A DNA stretch of 64,000 nucleotides from Paenibacillus massiliensis 2301065 = DSM 16942 (GTDB lineage: Bacteria > Bacillota > Bacilli > Paenibacillales > Paenibacillaceae), in assembly GCF_000377505.1 (NCBI RefSeq), contig NZ_KB898186.1, forward strand, positions 248,001-312,000, in the 5' to 3' direction. Positions within the stretch are counted from its first letter, which is position 1, and each line of letters opens with the position of its first letter. The position numbers and the translations under genes were made by a program. The notes below the pieces were generated by a model. The model made no database searches. It was not told where the DNA came from and worked only from the letters and a program-made list of their open reading frames with translations. Shown piece by piece: positions 1-8,794 of this stretch.

Positions 1-26
1 GTAAGAAAGAGATATCTATATAAGGC

Positions 27-53
27 AAGTAACTGTACAAGATAAGTAACTGT
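27..53. repeat. 10-bp direct repeat upstream of permease
   Basis: AAGTAACTGT occurs at 27-36 and again at 44-53, a 17-bp period, about 50 bp before the permease start. It could be a regulator site or part of a leader that begins left of the window. Nothing else in bases 1-95 is recognisable, and the start of any riboswitch would lie outside the window. Confidence 0.25.
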
Positions 54-101
54 GTAAAAAAGAGTACTGGTGAGTTCGATTGAATTAGAGGAGAAGTGAA
101 C

Positions 102-1424
102 GTGAATATGTTAAGTAGACAAAAGATTTTCGCACTAGGCTTCCAGCATGTCATGGCAATGTATGCCGGTGCTATTGCGGTGCCGCTCATTGTAGGTGGA
201 GCTTTGGGGCTGACTCCTGCCCAGATGGCGTATCTGGTCGCAGCAGACCTGTTCACCTGCGGGCTGGCAACACTGCTGCAGATTATGCGCAGCAAGTATT
301 TCGGCAGCGGTCTTCCGGTGGTATTGGGCTGTACCTTTACAGCGGTGGGGCCGATTATCGCCATTGCTTCAACCTCGAACCTTGCGACGGCCTATGGCGC
401 CATTATACTATCCGGGTTATTCGTCGTGCTGTTCGCACCACTATATGGGAAGCTGCTTCGCTTCTTCCCAACTGTAGTGACGGGCTCTGTCGTTACCATC
501 ATTGGGCTTACACTCATTCCAGTAGCGATGAACAATGTAGCAGGTGGTCAAAATATGCCTGATTTCGGCGAACCACGCAATCTGTTGCTGGCTCTGGCTA
601 CACTAGTGATTATACTGCTGGTTAATCGACTGGCTACAGGTTTCCTGCGTGCCGTCTCCGTCCTGCTGGGCTTGGCTGTCGGTACCGCTATGGGCTACTT
701 CATGGGTATTGTTAGCTTTGAGGCTGTTGGCTCGGCGTCCTGGCTCAGCATTGCACAGCCCTTTTACTTCGGTAAGCCCGAATTCAGCGTGATGGCTATT
801 ATTACGATGATTATCGTGAATATCGTCAGTATGGTGGAATCGACGGGTGTGTATCTTGCAGTTGGGCGTGCTACCGACCAGAAGGTCGAGCAACGCCAGA
901 TTGTAAACGGACTTCGCTCAGAGGGAGCAGCGATCATGCTCGGCGGCCTTCTGAATGCATTCCCGTATACCGCATTCTCTCAGAACGTTGGCCTCATTAC
1001 CTTGACGCGAGTGAAGACACGCAAGGTAATCTTCGCGGCGGGCGCAATTATGGTCGTGCTCGGGCTGCTACCCAAGCTGGCCGCATTAACGACGGTGATT
1101 CCTAATGCTGTTCTGGGCGGAGCCATGATTGTGATGTTCGGCTCGGTAGCTGCGGCGGGTGTATCTATCCTGTCCGAAGTGAACCTGCGCAAGGAGAGCA
1201 ATCTGCTCATCGTAGCTTGCAGTATTGCTGTGGGTCTTGGTTCAGCTGCTGTACCGCAAATGTTCGATCAGGTGCCAGAGTGGCTCAAGATGCTCCTGCA
1301 AAGTGGCATTGTAACAGGCTCCATCACAGCGATCGTACTGAATATATTCCTTGGCAATCGTGCAGAGGAGCCAGAGGTGACGACCTCGGATCTGCCAGCT
1401 CCAGATGCGCCTGCAACGAATTAA
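102..1424 (+). CDS. Xanthine/uracil-type permease (NCS2 family)
   Basis: Integral membrane nucleobase:cation symporter of the NCS2 family, nearest in feel to the xanthine/urate permeases PbuX and PucJ/PucK. About 440 residues, the usual length. The N-terminus (FALGFQHVMAMYAGAIAVPL) is the family hallmark. The conserved SGLPVVLGCTF stretch (about 72-82), the substrate-region glutamate in SMVESTGVY (about 246-254) and the QNVGLITLTRV signature (about 297-307) are all present. The rest is a run of hydrophobic helices ending in a short polar tail rich in Pro and Ala. I chose GTG 102 because AGAGGAG (87-93) sits eight bases upstream; the earlier GTG at 96 is too close. It is monocistronic and followed by a strong terminator. 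Transport of xanthine rather than uracil or urate is inferred from similarity only. Confidence 0.85.
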   Translation: MNMLSRQKIFALGFQHVMAMYAGAIAVPLIVGGALGLTPAQMAYLVAADLFTCGLATLLQIMRSKYFGSGLPVVLGCTFTAVGPIIAIASTSNLATAYGAIILSGLFVVLFAPLYGKLLRFFPTVVTGSVVTIIGLTLIPVAMNNVAGGQNMPDFGEPRNLLLALATLVIILLVNRLATGFLRAVSVLLGLAVGTAMGYFMGIVSFEAVGSASWLSIAQPFYFGKPEFSVMAIITMIIVNIVSMVESTGVYLAVGRATDQKVEQRQIVNGLRSEGAAIMLGGLLNAFPYTAFSQNVGLITLTRVKTRKVIFAAGAIMVVLGLLPKLAALTTVIPNAVLGGAMIVMFGSVAAAGVSILSEVNLRKESNLLIVACSIAVGLGSAAVPQMFDQVPEWLKMLLQSGIVTGSITAIVLNIFLGNRAEEPEVTTSDLPAPDAPATN

Positions 1425-1510
1425 AGAGCGTATCGGATAGACGATTAAGCTTATAAGTTTATAAACGTATGGACGAAGCTTATGGAAGCTTGTGCTTGTA
1501 CTAGTATAAA

Positions 1511-1555
1511 AACGTTGTGATTGCGGCTCATGGCTGTGATCACAACGGTTTTTTA
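1511..1555 (+). terminator. Rho-independent terminator of permease
   Basis: A nine-base-pair stem, CGTTGTGAT (1513-1521) with ATCACAACG (1539-1547), is followed at once by a T run at 1549-1554. It lies about 90 bp after the permease stop. Confidence 0.85.
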
Positions 1556-1719
1556 TTGTTAAATAGGACTTCACCAGCTACAAGTGTATTCATAGTACAG
1601 ATAAGCCCCACTTTATTCCTTGGCATTCCAATTTACTCATGGAATCCACCTCAACTTTGAGGCCTCAGACTCATCTAGCCTGTCTTGCCTCTAGGCTACC
1701 TAGAATAGTCTCTTCAACT

Positions 1720-2241
1720 CTACTCCGCTGCTTCTACTCCGTAGACCTCTCTGTATAAAATTCCCCGATAGTCCTTGAACTGCTGCGGTGTTAGTGGAGA
1801 GGGATAGCTCATGATAAGCAGCTTCAACTCGTTCGCATTCTGGCGAAGTGGAGGCTGCACATAGTCGAATGCATTGAGACAAAAGCCAAGTCGTTCATAG
1901 AATCCGATGCGTCGCTTAGCCATCTCTTCCTCCGGTGGCTCTACCTCCAGAATAATCGGTCCCTCTGCTTCTCTCTCCTGTATGAACTGTTGAATCATGC
2001 GTGCCCCGACACCTCCCCCTCTTAGCGTGGGGTCTACTGCTAGATGCTCAATGAATGAGAACCCCGGCAGTCTCCACCCGGCTAGGAGGGCGGTAACTCT
2101 ACCGGACGCGTCCTGCTCTGTATGAAGGGAATAGTAGGCATGATGTAGCAGCTGCTGTTGGTGCTCGAATATACGAAATTCGCTCTCTGGAAAGGATAGC
2201 TCCATGAGCTGATACACTTCTGTGAATGGTGTGTAATTCAT
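1720..2241 (-). CDS. GNAT-family N-acetyltransferase
   Basis: Cytosolic acetyl-CoA-dependent N-acetyltransferase of the GNAT fold, about 173 residues. The acetyl-CoA pyrophosphate loop is visible as LAVDPTLRGGGVGARMI, fitting the V/I-x4-R-G-x-G-x-G/A motif, followed by a motif-B-like segment near RIGFYERLGF. The substrate cannot be predicted. Two starts are possible: GTG 2253 lies directly against the GGAG sequence, while ATG 2241 lies about 14 bases from it. I prefer 2241 with modest confidence. The gene stands alone, leftward, between the permease terminator and the terminator of the gene to its right. Confidence 0.75.
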   Translation of the reverse strand: MNYTPFTEVYQLMELSFPESEFRIFEHQQQLLHHAYYSLHTEQDASGRVTALLAGWRLPGFSFIEHLAVDPTLRGGGVGARMIQQFIQEREAEGPIILEVEPPEEEMAKRRIGFYERLGFCLNAFDYVQPPLRQNANELKLLIMSYPSPLTPQQFKDYRGILYREVYGVEAAE

Positions 2242-2315
2242 AGTGGATGTCACGTCTCCATTTTGTAATGTGATTATGAATATGATTTTGAATCTCGCCT
2301 ATAAGTTTATTGTAA

Positions 2316-2360
2316 CGCAAAAAGCCCTTCCTGACCCCCGACGGAGCCATGGAAGGACTT
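2316..2360 (-). terminator. Terminator of the eRF1-like gene
   Basis: On the minus strand AAGTCCTTCC and GGAAGGGCTT form a stem around a 19-base loop, followed by TTTTTG. It lies downstream of the leftward gene ending at 2497, about 140 bp after the stop. Confidence 0.6.
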
Positions 2361-2496
2361 GAATTAGTGTATTCTATACTCGCCCTGCATATCCTACGTT
2401 GTACAGTACGGGCTACAGTACGGGATCAGGAGACGGCTTGTCCAGTGCGAGCTGAATGACTGTAAGGGCGCTCAACATGAGTGAGCGGGACAATGG

Positions 2497-3294
2497 TCAG
2501 GCGCGGATAGCTGAGTATACCCCATTCAACACCTCATGAGCAGGTGCGCCGTTCATGTTTTTCGAAATGACTCTTGTCTTGGCGAAATCACATTCCTTGG
2601 ATAGCTCTGCGGCCAGGGCTTTCTCACCTGTGAAGATGAGCTCCTGCCAACGCTTTTGCTTGGAGAAACGCTGCAATACAGGGATGATTCGTTTCATCCA
2701 GCGCTGTTTGTTCACAGCGATCCGCTCATCGTAGTTCTCCTTCTGAGTACGACCTGACACTTTCTTGACACTCTCGGCACCGATATGCTCACGCCAATTC
2801 TCTGTCTGACTGTCCCAATCGAAGCGATACTCCTGATGAATGTTGCCGAGTAGAGTATCCAGCACCCGGATATGGTCACTGCCGACCTGAATGACACCTG
2901 CAGCCGGATATTGAGTGAATACCTCGTTCATCTCATCCAGATGGGGAGAAGACTCCCAGTAGAACGCATTGGGGAGCTGCACCTGCAGCTTCTCCAGAAA
3001 ATACAGATCGCCGGAGGAGCTTGCTATGACAATAAGCCCTTTCTTTAGCGTTGTGCGATGACTGTTGATGTCCTTCTCGACCTTGGCACAGAGGCGCTTG
3101 AGCGTCTTCTGCTGCTCAGGGCTTTCTCCCGAAAGAGAGTACTCCATGAGCTTCTTCAGCCCATTCTTCAGACGTAGCGGCCATTCGGCGTTGGCACCAT
3201 TGGCGGTCTCGGTATTGAGATAGATGGTCAGGAAGCATTCGGATGAAGATTGTTCATACTGCTGAACGGCCTTCCACTTATCAATCCATTTCAT
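2497..3294 (-). CDS. Bacterial eRF1-like protein (VLRF1/baeRF type), putative
   Basis: A soluble protein of about 265 residues that resembles the bacterial aeRF1-like families (VLRF1/baeRF), which share a fold with archaeal and eukaryotic release factor 1. Visible family-like features are the opening CFLTIYLNTE strand, a lysine-rich helix (WPLRLKNGLKKLMEY), a strand-rich middle with PAAGVIQVGSDHIRVLD, and a charged C-terminal half with RWMKRIIPVLQRF. Such proteins are thought to act on ribosomes; this one has no characterised role that I know of. ATG 3294 is chosen because AAGGAGG lies eleven bases upstream, whereas the frame extends to a GTG at 3327 that has no ribosome binding site. It could be another RNA-binding or Rossmann-like protein; the family call rests on pattern recognition only. 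Confidence 0.5.
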   Translation of the reverse strand: MKWIDKWKAVQQYEQSSSECFLTIYLNTETANGANAEWPLRLKNGLKKLMEYSLSGESPEQQKTLKRLCAKVEKDINSHRTTLKKGLIVIASSSGDLYFLEKLQVQLPNAFYWESSPHLDEMNEVFTQYPAAGVIQVGSDHIRVLDTLLGNIHQEYRFDWDSQTENWREHIGAESVKKVSGRTQKENYDERIAVNKQRWMKRIIPVLQRFSKQKRWQELIFTGEKALAAELSKECDFAKTRVISKNMNGAPAHEVLNGVYSAIRA

Positions 3295-3594
3295 GTATGC
3301 ATCATCCTCCTTAAGCTTGATTACCACACATGAATAAAAGTAAACAAGCTAGTTATAGAATACATATATGGAAAAAAGGAGGGAAATGGAGCCTGAACTA
3401 CTATGGGGGAGGAACAGGTTGATTAGAGGCAAGTCGACAAAATTTTTCAAGGTGCAATTCGCTATAAACGTTCCAGAGGTCTGTGTTCAATCTGGCCTAA
3501 GGTCCAGTAGGGAATCCGTGCGCAGGTCTGTTCTTGAGCAGCAGGGTTGGAATTTATAATTAGCCTCAGTACGTTGTAATGAGGTGAATCGGTA

Positions 3595-4218
3595 ATGAAT
3601 CACAATAGGGAAAAGGTTCGGCACATTCACAAGCGCGATGAGGCCAGTCTATATGTCCTTCTGACAGACACTGGCACATGGTTCAGCACGCTCATCAAGC
3701 AGGTAACGTCGGCACCATACAATCATGCATCGTTGTCGCTGGATGCCAATCTGAAGGATCTATACAGCTTCGGACGGAAGCGGCCCTATAATCCATGGGT
3801 AGCGGGCTTCGTCCGCGAGGACGTGTATGGGGGTGTCTATCGGCGCTTTCCACATACGAGGTGCATGCTGCTTCGTCTGCCCGTCAGTTATGGACAGAAG
3901 GAGAAGACAGCGTGCCTGCTGGAAGCCTTTGAGGAGCATGAGGGTGTCTATCGGTACAATCTGGTAGGGCTATTTGGTGTATTGCTGAACTTTAGCATTG
4001 AGCGGGACAATGCATTTTTTTGCTCGCAATTTGTGGCAGAGGTGCTTGGACGGACAGGAATCCAGCTGTGGGAGCGTTCATCTGGGCTGGTAACACCGTT
4101 TGATTTTGGTTGTCATCCTGCATTTGAGATTGTCTACGAAGGGTATCTGTATGATTACGCAGGACTGGATCAGTCCCGAATGCAGAGCAGAAGTCCTGTA
4201 TCATTTCAGGCTTTGTAG
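3595..4218 (+). CDS. YiiX-like permuted papain-fold (NlpC/P60 superfamily) protein
   Basis: A 207-residue protein of the permuted papain-like group related to YiiX/YaeF. In this fold the catalytic His precedes the Cys. Here the His is in TSAPYNHASLSLD (about residue 44) and the Cys in NAFFCSQFVAEVLG (about residue 142). YVLLTDTGTWFSTLIKQVT before the His matches the first strand and helix of the family. Members are amidases or peptidases of cell-wall or lipid substrates. I see no signal peptide, so this one is probably cytosolic. ATG 3595 has a GAGGTG site eight bases upstream. The gene is convergent with the glycosyltransferase to its right. Substrate unknown. Confidence 0.6.
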   Translation: MNHNREKVRHIHKRDEASLYVLLTDTGTWFSTLIKQVTSAPYNHASLSLDANLKDLYSFGRKRPYNPWVAGFVREDVYGGVYRRFPHTRCMLLRLPVSYGQKEKTACLLEAFEEHEGVYRYNLVGLFGVLLNFSIERDNAFFCSQFVAEVLGRTGIQLWERSSGLVTPFDFGCHPAFEIVYEGYLYDYAGLDQSRMQSRSPVSFQAL

Positions 4219-4338
4219 CAGGATACACGGCTTATTAGAAGAGGAGAGGACCCTATTCGTTGTGAGGGATATAGCATGGTATAGCTGACCAGGATGCTTC
4301 TTAAGTAGTAGGCTCCTCCATTAGAGGGGGATTGCATG

Positions 4339-4373
4339 CTACTTTAGTACCATATTCTTGCATGCTAAAGTAG
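4339..4373. repeat. Inverted repeat between convergent genes
   Basis: CTACTTTAG (4339-4347) and CTAAAGTAG (4365-4373) are exact reverse complements separated by 17 bases. Neither flank has a T run, so it is a weak candidate for a shared terminator of the two converging genes and could instead be a protein site. Confidence 0.35.
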
Positions 4374-4414
4374 TGGGTCAAAACGACTGAAGAAGTATAA
4401 TCTTATAAATCGCT

Positions 4415-5233
4415 TCAGCTATCGGGACCTTCTTCTGATCTTATTTCCTGTAAGCCAGCAAGCAGGTAAAATTGCTGCTCAATGTTCTTCTCTACAAATA
4501 TTTCAGCCGTGTCCACAAACGTAAGCGCTCCGTAAACACGACGATTGTCGATATACTGAGGAATCCCGGCTTTTCTAAGTCCATCGCTGAAGATCACATA
4601 CTCATACCGATAACTTTCATCATCATACTGCACATATTGCAGAAATTCCTTGCGAATTAAATAGGTACAATGAATGACATCCACCTGAATCAAACCCTTG
4701 GTGGTTCCATAAAAAATATCATAGTACTGGGTAGATGATTTCAAATAACCGTTCTCATCGGTCTGATGATGATAATTGGAGTAGAGGCTTTCCAGTGAGT
4801 CAGCGAGCCTTAATAAAGGCCCTATCACCGGCATTCCGGTATTCAACAGGCTTTCAACCGTGTCAGGAGCAATGAAATTGTCACAGTCTGCTACAAAATA
4901 GTGAGTGTCTCTGTCCAACGCCCATTGTATGGATTCCTGTCTGATCCTTCCCAACACTTTAAGCTTGAGGCTATTCCATTCATGAGGACTGTAGTTCTGA
5001 ACCGGCTCTTCAACATCGCTGTCATCGAAGTAGACTTCATGATAAGCACCTTTAACTTCCTCGCTCCACTCTTTCAGGATTTCTCCAGTGCGATCATTGT
5101 TGTTATTCGTCCGGATATATAGATTGATTTTTGAGGAAGGGTATGTTTGCTGTTCAAGCAATTTCAAATACAGCGGTAAAACATGCGCCTTGTCTTTAGC
5201 TAAAATAGCTATAGTTAATACATCCTGGGACAT
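4415..5233 (-). CDS. GT-A fold glycosyltransferase-like protein
   Basis: A 272-residue soluble protein of the nucleotide-sugar GT-A fold (family 2-like). The N-terminus LTIAILAKDKAHVLPLYLKLLEQQ is the usual first strand and helix, and LYIRTNNNNDRTGEIL the second. The metal-binding DxD motif is ADCDNFIAP (about 115-123). The later part has an acceptor-region YEYVIFSDGLRKAGI. The overall look recalls collagen-type or anaerobically conserved glycosyltransferases acting on proteins or glycans, but donor and acceptor cannot be read. Strong AAGGAGAG lies eight bases before ATG 5233. It is monocistronic and leftward, with no neighbouring cell-envelope genes to hint at the product. Confidence 0.65.
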   Translation of the reverse strand: MSQDVLTIAILAKDKAHVLPLYLKLLEQQTYPSSKINLYIRTNNNNDRTGEILKEWSEEVKGAYHEVYFDDSDVEEPVQNYSPHEWNSLKLKVLGRIRQESIQWALDRDTHYFVADCDNFIAPDTVESLLNTGMPVIGPLLRLADSLESLYSNYHHQTDENGYLKSSTQYYDIFYGTTKGLIQVDVIHCTYLIRKEFLQYVQYDDESYRYEYVIFSDGLRKAGIPQYIDNRRVYGALTFVDTAEIFVEKNIEQQFYLLAGLQEIRSEEGPDS

Positions 5234-5386
5234 CCGAGGTTCTCTCCTTGTTTTGAGATACGGTAACCGCTTGATCTGCCATATACTTTAACAGTTCGTT
5301 ATCTCCAACAGTGTATGCCCAAAATTGAGAAATAGTCCCCAGCTTACGAATATACATTAGGGGGATATTCTTTTATATAATGAAGC

Positions 5387-5430
5387 AGCGACAGCGAGGG
5401 ATGAGAGACTACAGTTTCTGGACTGTCGCT
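5387..5430. other. Stem-loop in the glycosyltransferase/TCS intergenic region
   Basis: AGCGACAG (5387-5394) pairs perfectly with CTGTCGCT (5423-5430) around a 28-base loop. No T run follows. It lies between divergent genes, so it may be a 5' leader structure or a binding site. Function unknown. Confidence 0.3.
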
Positions 5431-5460
5431 ATTTCAGTAACTAACGTGTCTTAATGATTT

Positions 5461-5496
5461 ACTTTTGTTCAACCTTTCGCAGATATGCTTTATAGT
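5461..5496 (+). promoter_or_regulatory. Tandem 11-bp motif and promoter of the two-component operon
   Basis: ACTTTTGTTCA (5461-5471) is followed immediately by ACCTTTCGCAG (5472-5482), two half-sites in direct repeat at 11-bp spacing. That is the layout bound by OmpR-family regulators. A -10 element TATAGT is at 5491-5496, and the half-sites cover its poor -35 region, as at an activated promoter. A close copy occurs at 7362-7382. Confidence 0.5.
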
Positions 5497-5516
5497 AATC
5501 TAAAAGGAGGGCTTGT

Positions 5517-6212
5517 ATGATTACAATTCTTATCGTTGAAGATGATGAGATGGTGCGTCTTTTGACGAAAGCGAAGCTGAGCCCGTTATATAAAATCAAA
5601 GAAGCAGCTGATGGCAAAGAAGCGTTGGAGGTTCTTGACCGCGAACATATTGAGCTGCTCATCGTGGATATTCAGATGCCAAACATGAATGGGTATGAGC
5701 TGGTGCGGTCCCTGCGGAATGTCAACGATATGACGCCTGTGATCATGCTGACGGCCATGAACACCTTTGCTCACAAAAAGGAGGGCTTTGCCTCAGGCGT
5801 GGATGATTACATGACAAAGCCCCTCGACTATGAGGAACTTATTTGGCGTATCGAGGCATTGCTACGGCGAGCACAGATTGCCAACGAAAAGCGAATTGTG
5901 ATTGGTAACCTCTTGATGGAACAGAACACTTTTTCCGCTAAGTATAACGAAGAGACTATTCCACTAACAAACAAGGAATTTGAACTGCTGTACAAGTTTC
6001 TCTCCTATCCCAATGTCGTATTCACCAAACAGCAGTTGATGGATGAGATTTGGGGTTACGATTCCGAAACGGAGTATGATACCATCAAAACCTATATCAG
6101 CCGTCTGCGCAACAAGTTCTCGATGTGCAAGGAATTCGAGCTGGTATCCATTCGGGGACTGGGTTATAAAGCGGTCATCCATAAGATGGGAGGCGGCAAT
6201 GACACGGTATAA
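5517..6212 (+). CDS. OmpR-family response regulator
   Basis: A cytosolic DNA-binding response regulator of 231 residues. The receiver domain (about 1-120) has the acidic pocket at Glu8-Asp9-Asp10, phospho-acceptor Asp51 in LLIVDIQMP, the Thr in VIMLTAMN and the Lys in YMTKPLDY. A linker leads to an OmpR/PhoB winged helix (about 128-225), with LTNKEFELLYKFLSYPN and the recognition region DTIKTYISRLRNKF. ATG 5517 has AAAGGAGG nine bases upstream. It overlaps the following kinase gene by 14 bases, so the two are one operon and partners. The tandem motif at its own promoter suggests autoregulation; the second copy upstream of the 7490 lipoprotein gene suggests a target. Confidence 0.95.
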   Translation: MITILIVEDDEMVRLLTKAKLSPLYKIKEAADGKEALEVLDREHIELLIVDIQMPNMNGYELVRSLRNVNDMTPVIMLTAMNTFAHKKEGFASGVDDYMTKPLDYEELIWRIEALLRRAQIANEKRIVIGNLLMEQNTFSAKYNEETIPLTNKEFELLYKFLSYPNVVFTKQQLMDEIWGYDSETEYDTIKTYISRLRNKFSMCKEFELVSIRGLGYKAVIHKMGGGNDTV

Positions 6213-7233
6213 ACAAGGCGAAATCTTTAAGCTGGTTCAGTTCCGGTGGGTTCTCATTGCAGATGCAATCGTAGTTGTCGGCGCAGTGATGGCCTATGGA
6301 TTTATCGCTACATACTGGCTGGGCATGACGAGGGAGAACGCTCTTTCCATGCTGGCTATCATTCCGCTTATGATGATTGCTGTCGGTTTGGGGACATTTT
6401 TTACGCTACGGTCCGTTCGCCGGAAAATGGGTGATCTGTTAATTGGAATACAAGAGGTATCCGCTGGTAATCTGGAGGTTCGGTTAGACAGCAGAAAGGC
6501 AGAAGAATATGCACCGATCTATGATGGATTTAATCGCATGACTTCAGAACTGAAGAACACAAAGGCAGAGATGCAGAACTTTGTGAATGAGTTCTCTCAT
6601 GAATTCAAGACGCCGATTACTTCAATCTCCGGATTTGCCCAACACCTTATTGATACAGGAGATGGCATTGAGAGCCCAGAACGGATTCAGTATCTTCAGG
6701 TCATTGCCGATCAATCCCTTCGTTTGTCTGCTCTGTCTCATAACATGCTCCTGCTTTCCAAGGTCGAAGCCTGCGAGATCATCACTGAAAAAGAAACATT
6801 CGACTTATCCGAGCAAATAAAACGTTGTGTAATCCTGCTGCTTCCAAAAATTGAACACAAGAAGATTGAGCTGGAGCTGGATGTAGACGATATACTTTAT
6901 GTGGGCAATGCGGAGTTGATCGAACAGGTCTGGATCAATGTGCTTAGCAATGCCATCAAATTCACGCCTGAATATGGGGAAATCAAAATCTCCGCCAAAT
7001 GCACCTCAGATCAGCTTACGCTTACATTTTCAGACAGCGGCGTGGGCATGGACGAAGCAACTGCCACGCGTATATTTGAGAAATACTACCAGCACGATAC
7101 AACCTCCACTGTGCGGGGTAACGGCATTGGCCTGTCCATTGTTTTACGTATTATTTCCCTGTGTGGCGGTAAGATTCATGTAGAGAGTACACCTCAGGAG
7201 GGAAGTACCTTTATCATCGAGCTCCCCGTCTAA
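6199..7233 (+). CDS. Sensor histidine kinase of the two-component pair
   Basis: A membrane histidine kinase of 344 residues. Two membrane helices lie at about 16-38 and 50-70 with only a dozen residues between, so there is no real extracellular sensor; such kinases usually sense within the membrane or through a partner. A HAMP segment (about 70-120) precedes the HisKA motif EFSHEFKTPITS with phospho-acceptor His134. The ATPase domain shows the N box (NVLSNAIKF), G1 (DSGVGM) and G2 (GNGIGLSIV). The start is ATG 6199, with GGGAGGCGG just upstream inside the regulator gene. The frame is open further upstream, but that part overlaps the regulator gene and has no binding site. Confidence 0.93.
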   Translation: MTRYKQGEIFKLVQFRWVLIADAIVVVGAVMAYGFIATYWLGMTRENALSMLAIIPLMMIAVGLGTFFTLRSVRRKMGDLLIGIQEVSAGNLEVRLDSRKAEEYAPIYDGFNRMTSELKNTKAEMQNFVNEFSHEFKTPITSISGFAQHLIDTGDGIESPERIQYLQVIADQSLRLSALSHNMLLLSKVEACEIITEKETFDLSEQIKRCVILLLPKIEHKKIELELDVDDILYVGNAELIEQVWINVLSNAIKFTPEYGEIKISAKCTSDQLTLTFSDSGVGMDEATATRIFEKYYQHDTTSTVRGNGIGLSIVLRIISLCGGKIHVESTPQEGSTFIIELPV

Positions 7234-7271
7234 CGAGTGCAGTATAACCGAGTGTAATATAATAGAGATAA

Positions 7272-7324
7272 AAAAACAGTTGAAGCACAAACCTTGGTCA
7301 AGGTTCGTGCTTCAACTGTTTTTG
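7272..7324 (+). terminator. Strong terminator after the two-component operon
   Basis: A very long near-perfect hairpin: AACAGTTGAAGCAC and GTGCTTCAACTGTT with an inner ACCTTGGTCAAGGT stem, preceded by an A run and followed by TTTTT. It could work on both strands. Confidence 0.9.
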
Positions 7325-7361
7325 CTTGTGCGCACTTATCGTGAAAAATCGGTTTGATTTT

Positions 7362-7382
7362 ACTTTGGCTCAACCTTCGCAG
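7362..7382 (+). promoter_or_regulatory. Second copy of the response-regulator-type motif
   Basis: ACTTTGGCTCA (7362-7372) and ACCTTCGCAG (7373-7382) repeat the tandem motif found before the response regulator gene, down to the shared TCAACCTT core and CGCAG end. It lies about 110 bp before the lipoprotein start. Possible -10 elements follow at 7385-7395 but are weak. Confidence 0.45.
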
Positions 7383-7489
7383 GCTAAGATACGAACATCA
7401 ACAAGAAAGGAAGTACCCTTGTTCAACGACCCACTGTCTGGTGGGCAGTAAGTCTATTAACCTGATGAAATTATGAGAGGAGAATCATT

Positions 7490-8596
7490 TTGAACAAAAA
7501 TATAACGAAGGTGTTGGTGGCGGGTGCGACAGCCTTGGCCATCATGGTTGTTGCTGTGGGGTGTGGAGCGAAAACGGGTTCGGGCCCTGCTGTGAGCGCG
7601 GCAAGTTCGATCCCAAGTGAGTCTGCGGTCGTTATTTCTGATTCCTATGATAATACTGAGGAGCTATCGGCTACTTTTCCGGTCATCAACCCTACCCCCA
7701 TTGACACGCAAATGGGGAAAAACATTCAGAATAGACTGCTGAATGGGTTTGAAAACTGGAACAGAGGCTATGATGCATGGGAAACCTGGGGCGACATTCT
7801 GTATACTGAAGATTCCCTGTACAACGTTCATGGTGTGAAGCTCACCTTGAAGGAATATCAGGATTCCATGAATGCGACGCTGCAGTCCAGCGACATTCAG
7901 ATGGGCAACTTCAATAATATGATCATCTCCGGTGACTGGGCTGCGATTCGCTACGATATTTCAACGACCAACAGACAGACCCAAAAAACTTCGGATGGAA
8001 GTGTGATGGAGTTTGTGCACTTCAAGGACTATGGAGATCAGCTGGGCACCCGAGTTGTGGAAGGCTGGGCAGGAACAAAAGGCGCAGATTTTGCTGGTCT
8101 GACGACCTTCCAGACTGACGCTGCGAAAGCGGCACAGCAGGCAGCATTGGATGCCATCGTGAATGCCACGATTCCCGATACAACGGATCTTGTAGCCAAG
8201 TATCCTGTTACCTATCCCACGCCGATCGAAGATAATTTGGCTAAGGAGATTCAACAGGCCATATTGAACGATTTTGAAAATTGGAATAAAGGTATGGATG
8301 CTTGGACGGAAGGCGCAGATTCCTATTATGACAGCAACCTGCAGTACCATACGAATGATACAACTATGACTCTTGAGGAATACAAGGCTTTCGTCAAGAA
8401 CGCTTCTGAATCCACCGAAGTAAAGCGTATTCGCTTTGATAGTATGATAATCAGTGGAGATTGGGCCGCCATTCATTACAGAATTACCAATCAGGACACG
8501 AAGACTGGCGAGAAGACTGCCGGTGATGTGATGCAGTTCTTGCATTTCGCGAAGGACGGCGACAGCGTGAAAGTGATTGAAAGCTGGACCAAATAA
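7490..8596 (+). CDS. Lipoprotein with two tandem NTF2/SnoaL-like domains
   Basis: A secreted, lipid-anchored protein of 368 residues. The signal peptide has a hydrophobic core and the lipobox VAVGC, giving lipidated Cys25. After a short Ser-rich linker come two homologous domains of about 130 residues (about 62-205 and 237-368). Shared landmarks are PTPI, NWN.G.DAW, LT.EEY, MIISGDWAAI and V.ESW/VEGW. The wedge-shaped NTF2/SnoaL fold is inferred from the pattern of an N-terminal helix pair and a WAAI-centred sheet. These domains usually bind small ligands. The start is TTG 7490, with GAGAGGAGA seven bases upstream. The tandem motif at 7362-7382 links it to the upstream two-component system. 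Ligand unknown. Confidence 0.75.
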   Translation: MNKNITKVLVAGATALAIMVVAVGCGAKTGSGPAVSAASSIPSESAVVISDSYDNTEELSATFPVINPTPIDTQMGKNIQNRLLNGFENWNRGYDAWETWGDILYTEDSLYNVHGVKLTLKEYQDSMNATLQSSDIQMGNFNNMIISGDWAAIRYDISTTNRQTQKTSDGSVMEFVHFKDYGDQLGTRVVEGWAGTKGADFAGLTTFQTDAAKAAQQAALDAIVNATIPDTTDLVAKYPVTYPTPIEDNLAKEIQQAILNDFENWNKGMDAWTEGADSYYDSNLQYHTNDTTMTLEEYKAFVKNASESTEVKRIRFDSMIISGDWAAIHYRITNQDTKTGEKTAGDVMQFLHFAKDGDSVKVIESWTK

Positions 8597-8794
8597 GTCT
8601 CCAGTGCTCCGTGTGAATGAGTTCCATTTCAAGTCCTCCTGCCGTATAATGAAGTCAATTTTAATTTTGTACAACTCACGCTCAGCATCGTATAAATCGG
8701 GTCTATTCCTGATGTGTTTACTGCTGTGTTTTCCCCTTGAGTAATTAGGGGATGCTGAGGGATAACATATTGGCTTTCGGAAGGACAGTGCATT

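Noticed and set aside
3368..3559. 63-residue rightward open frame before the papain-fold gene
   Set aside because: No ribosome binding site of the right spacing, arginine-rich composition typical of chance frames, and no recognisable family.
7961..8674. 237-residue open frame opposite the lipoprotein gene
   Set aside because: Antisense shadow: the plus strand has a lipobox, ribosome binding site and duplicated domains, and the minus reading has none of these.
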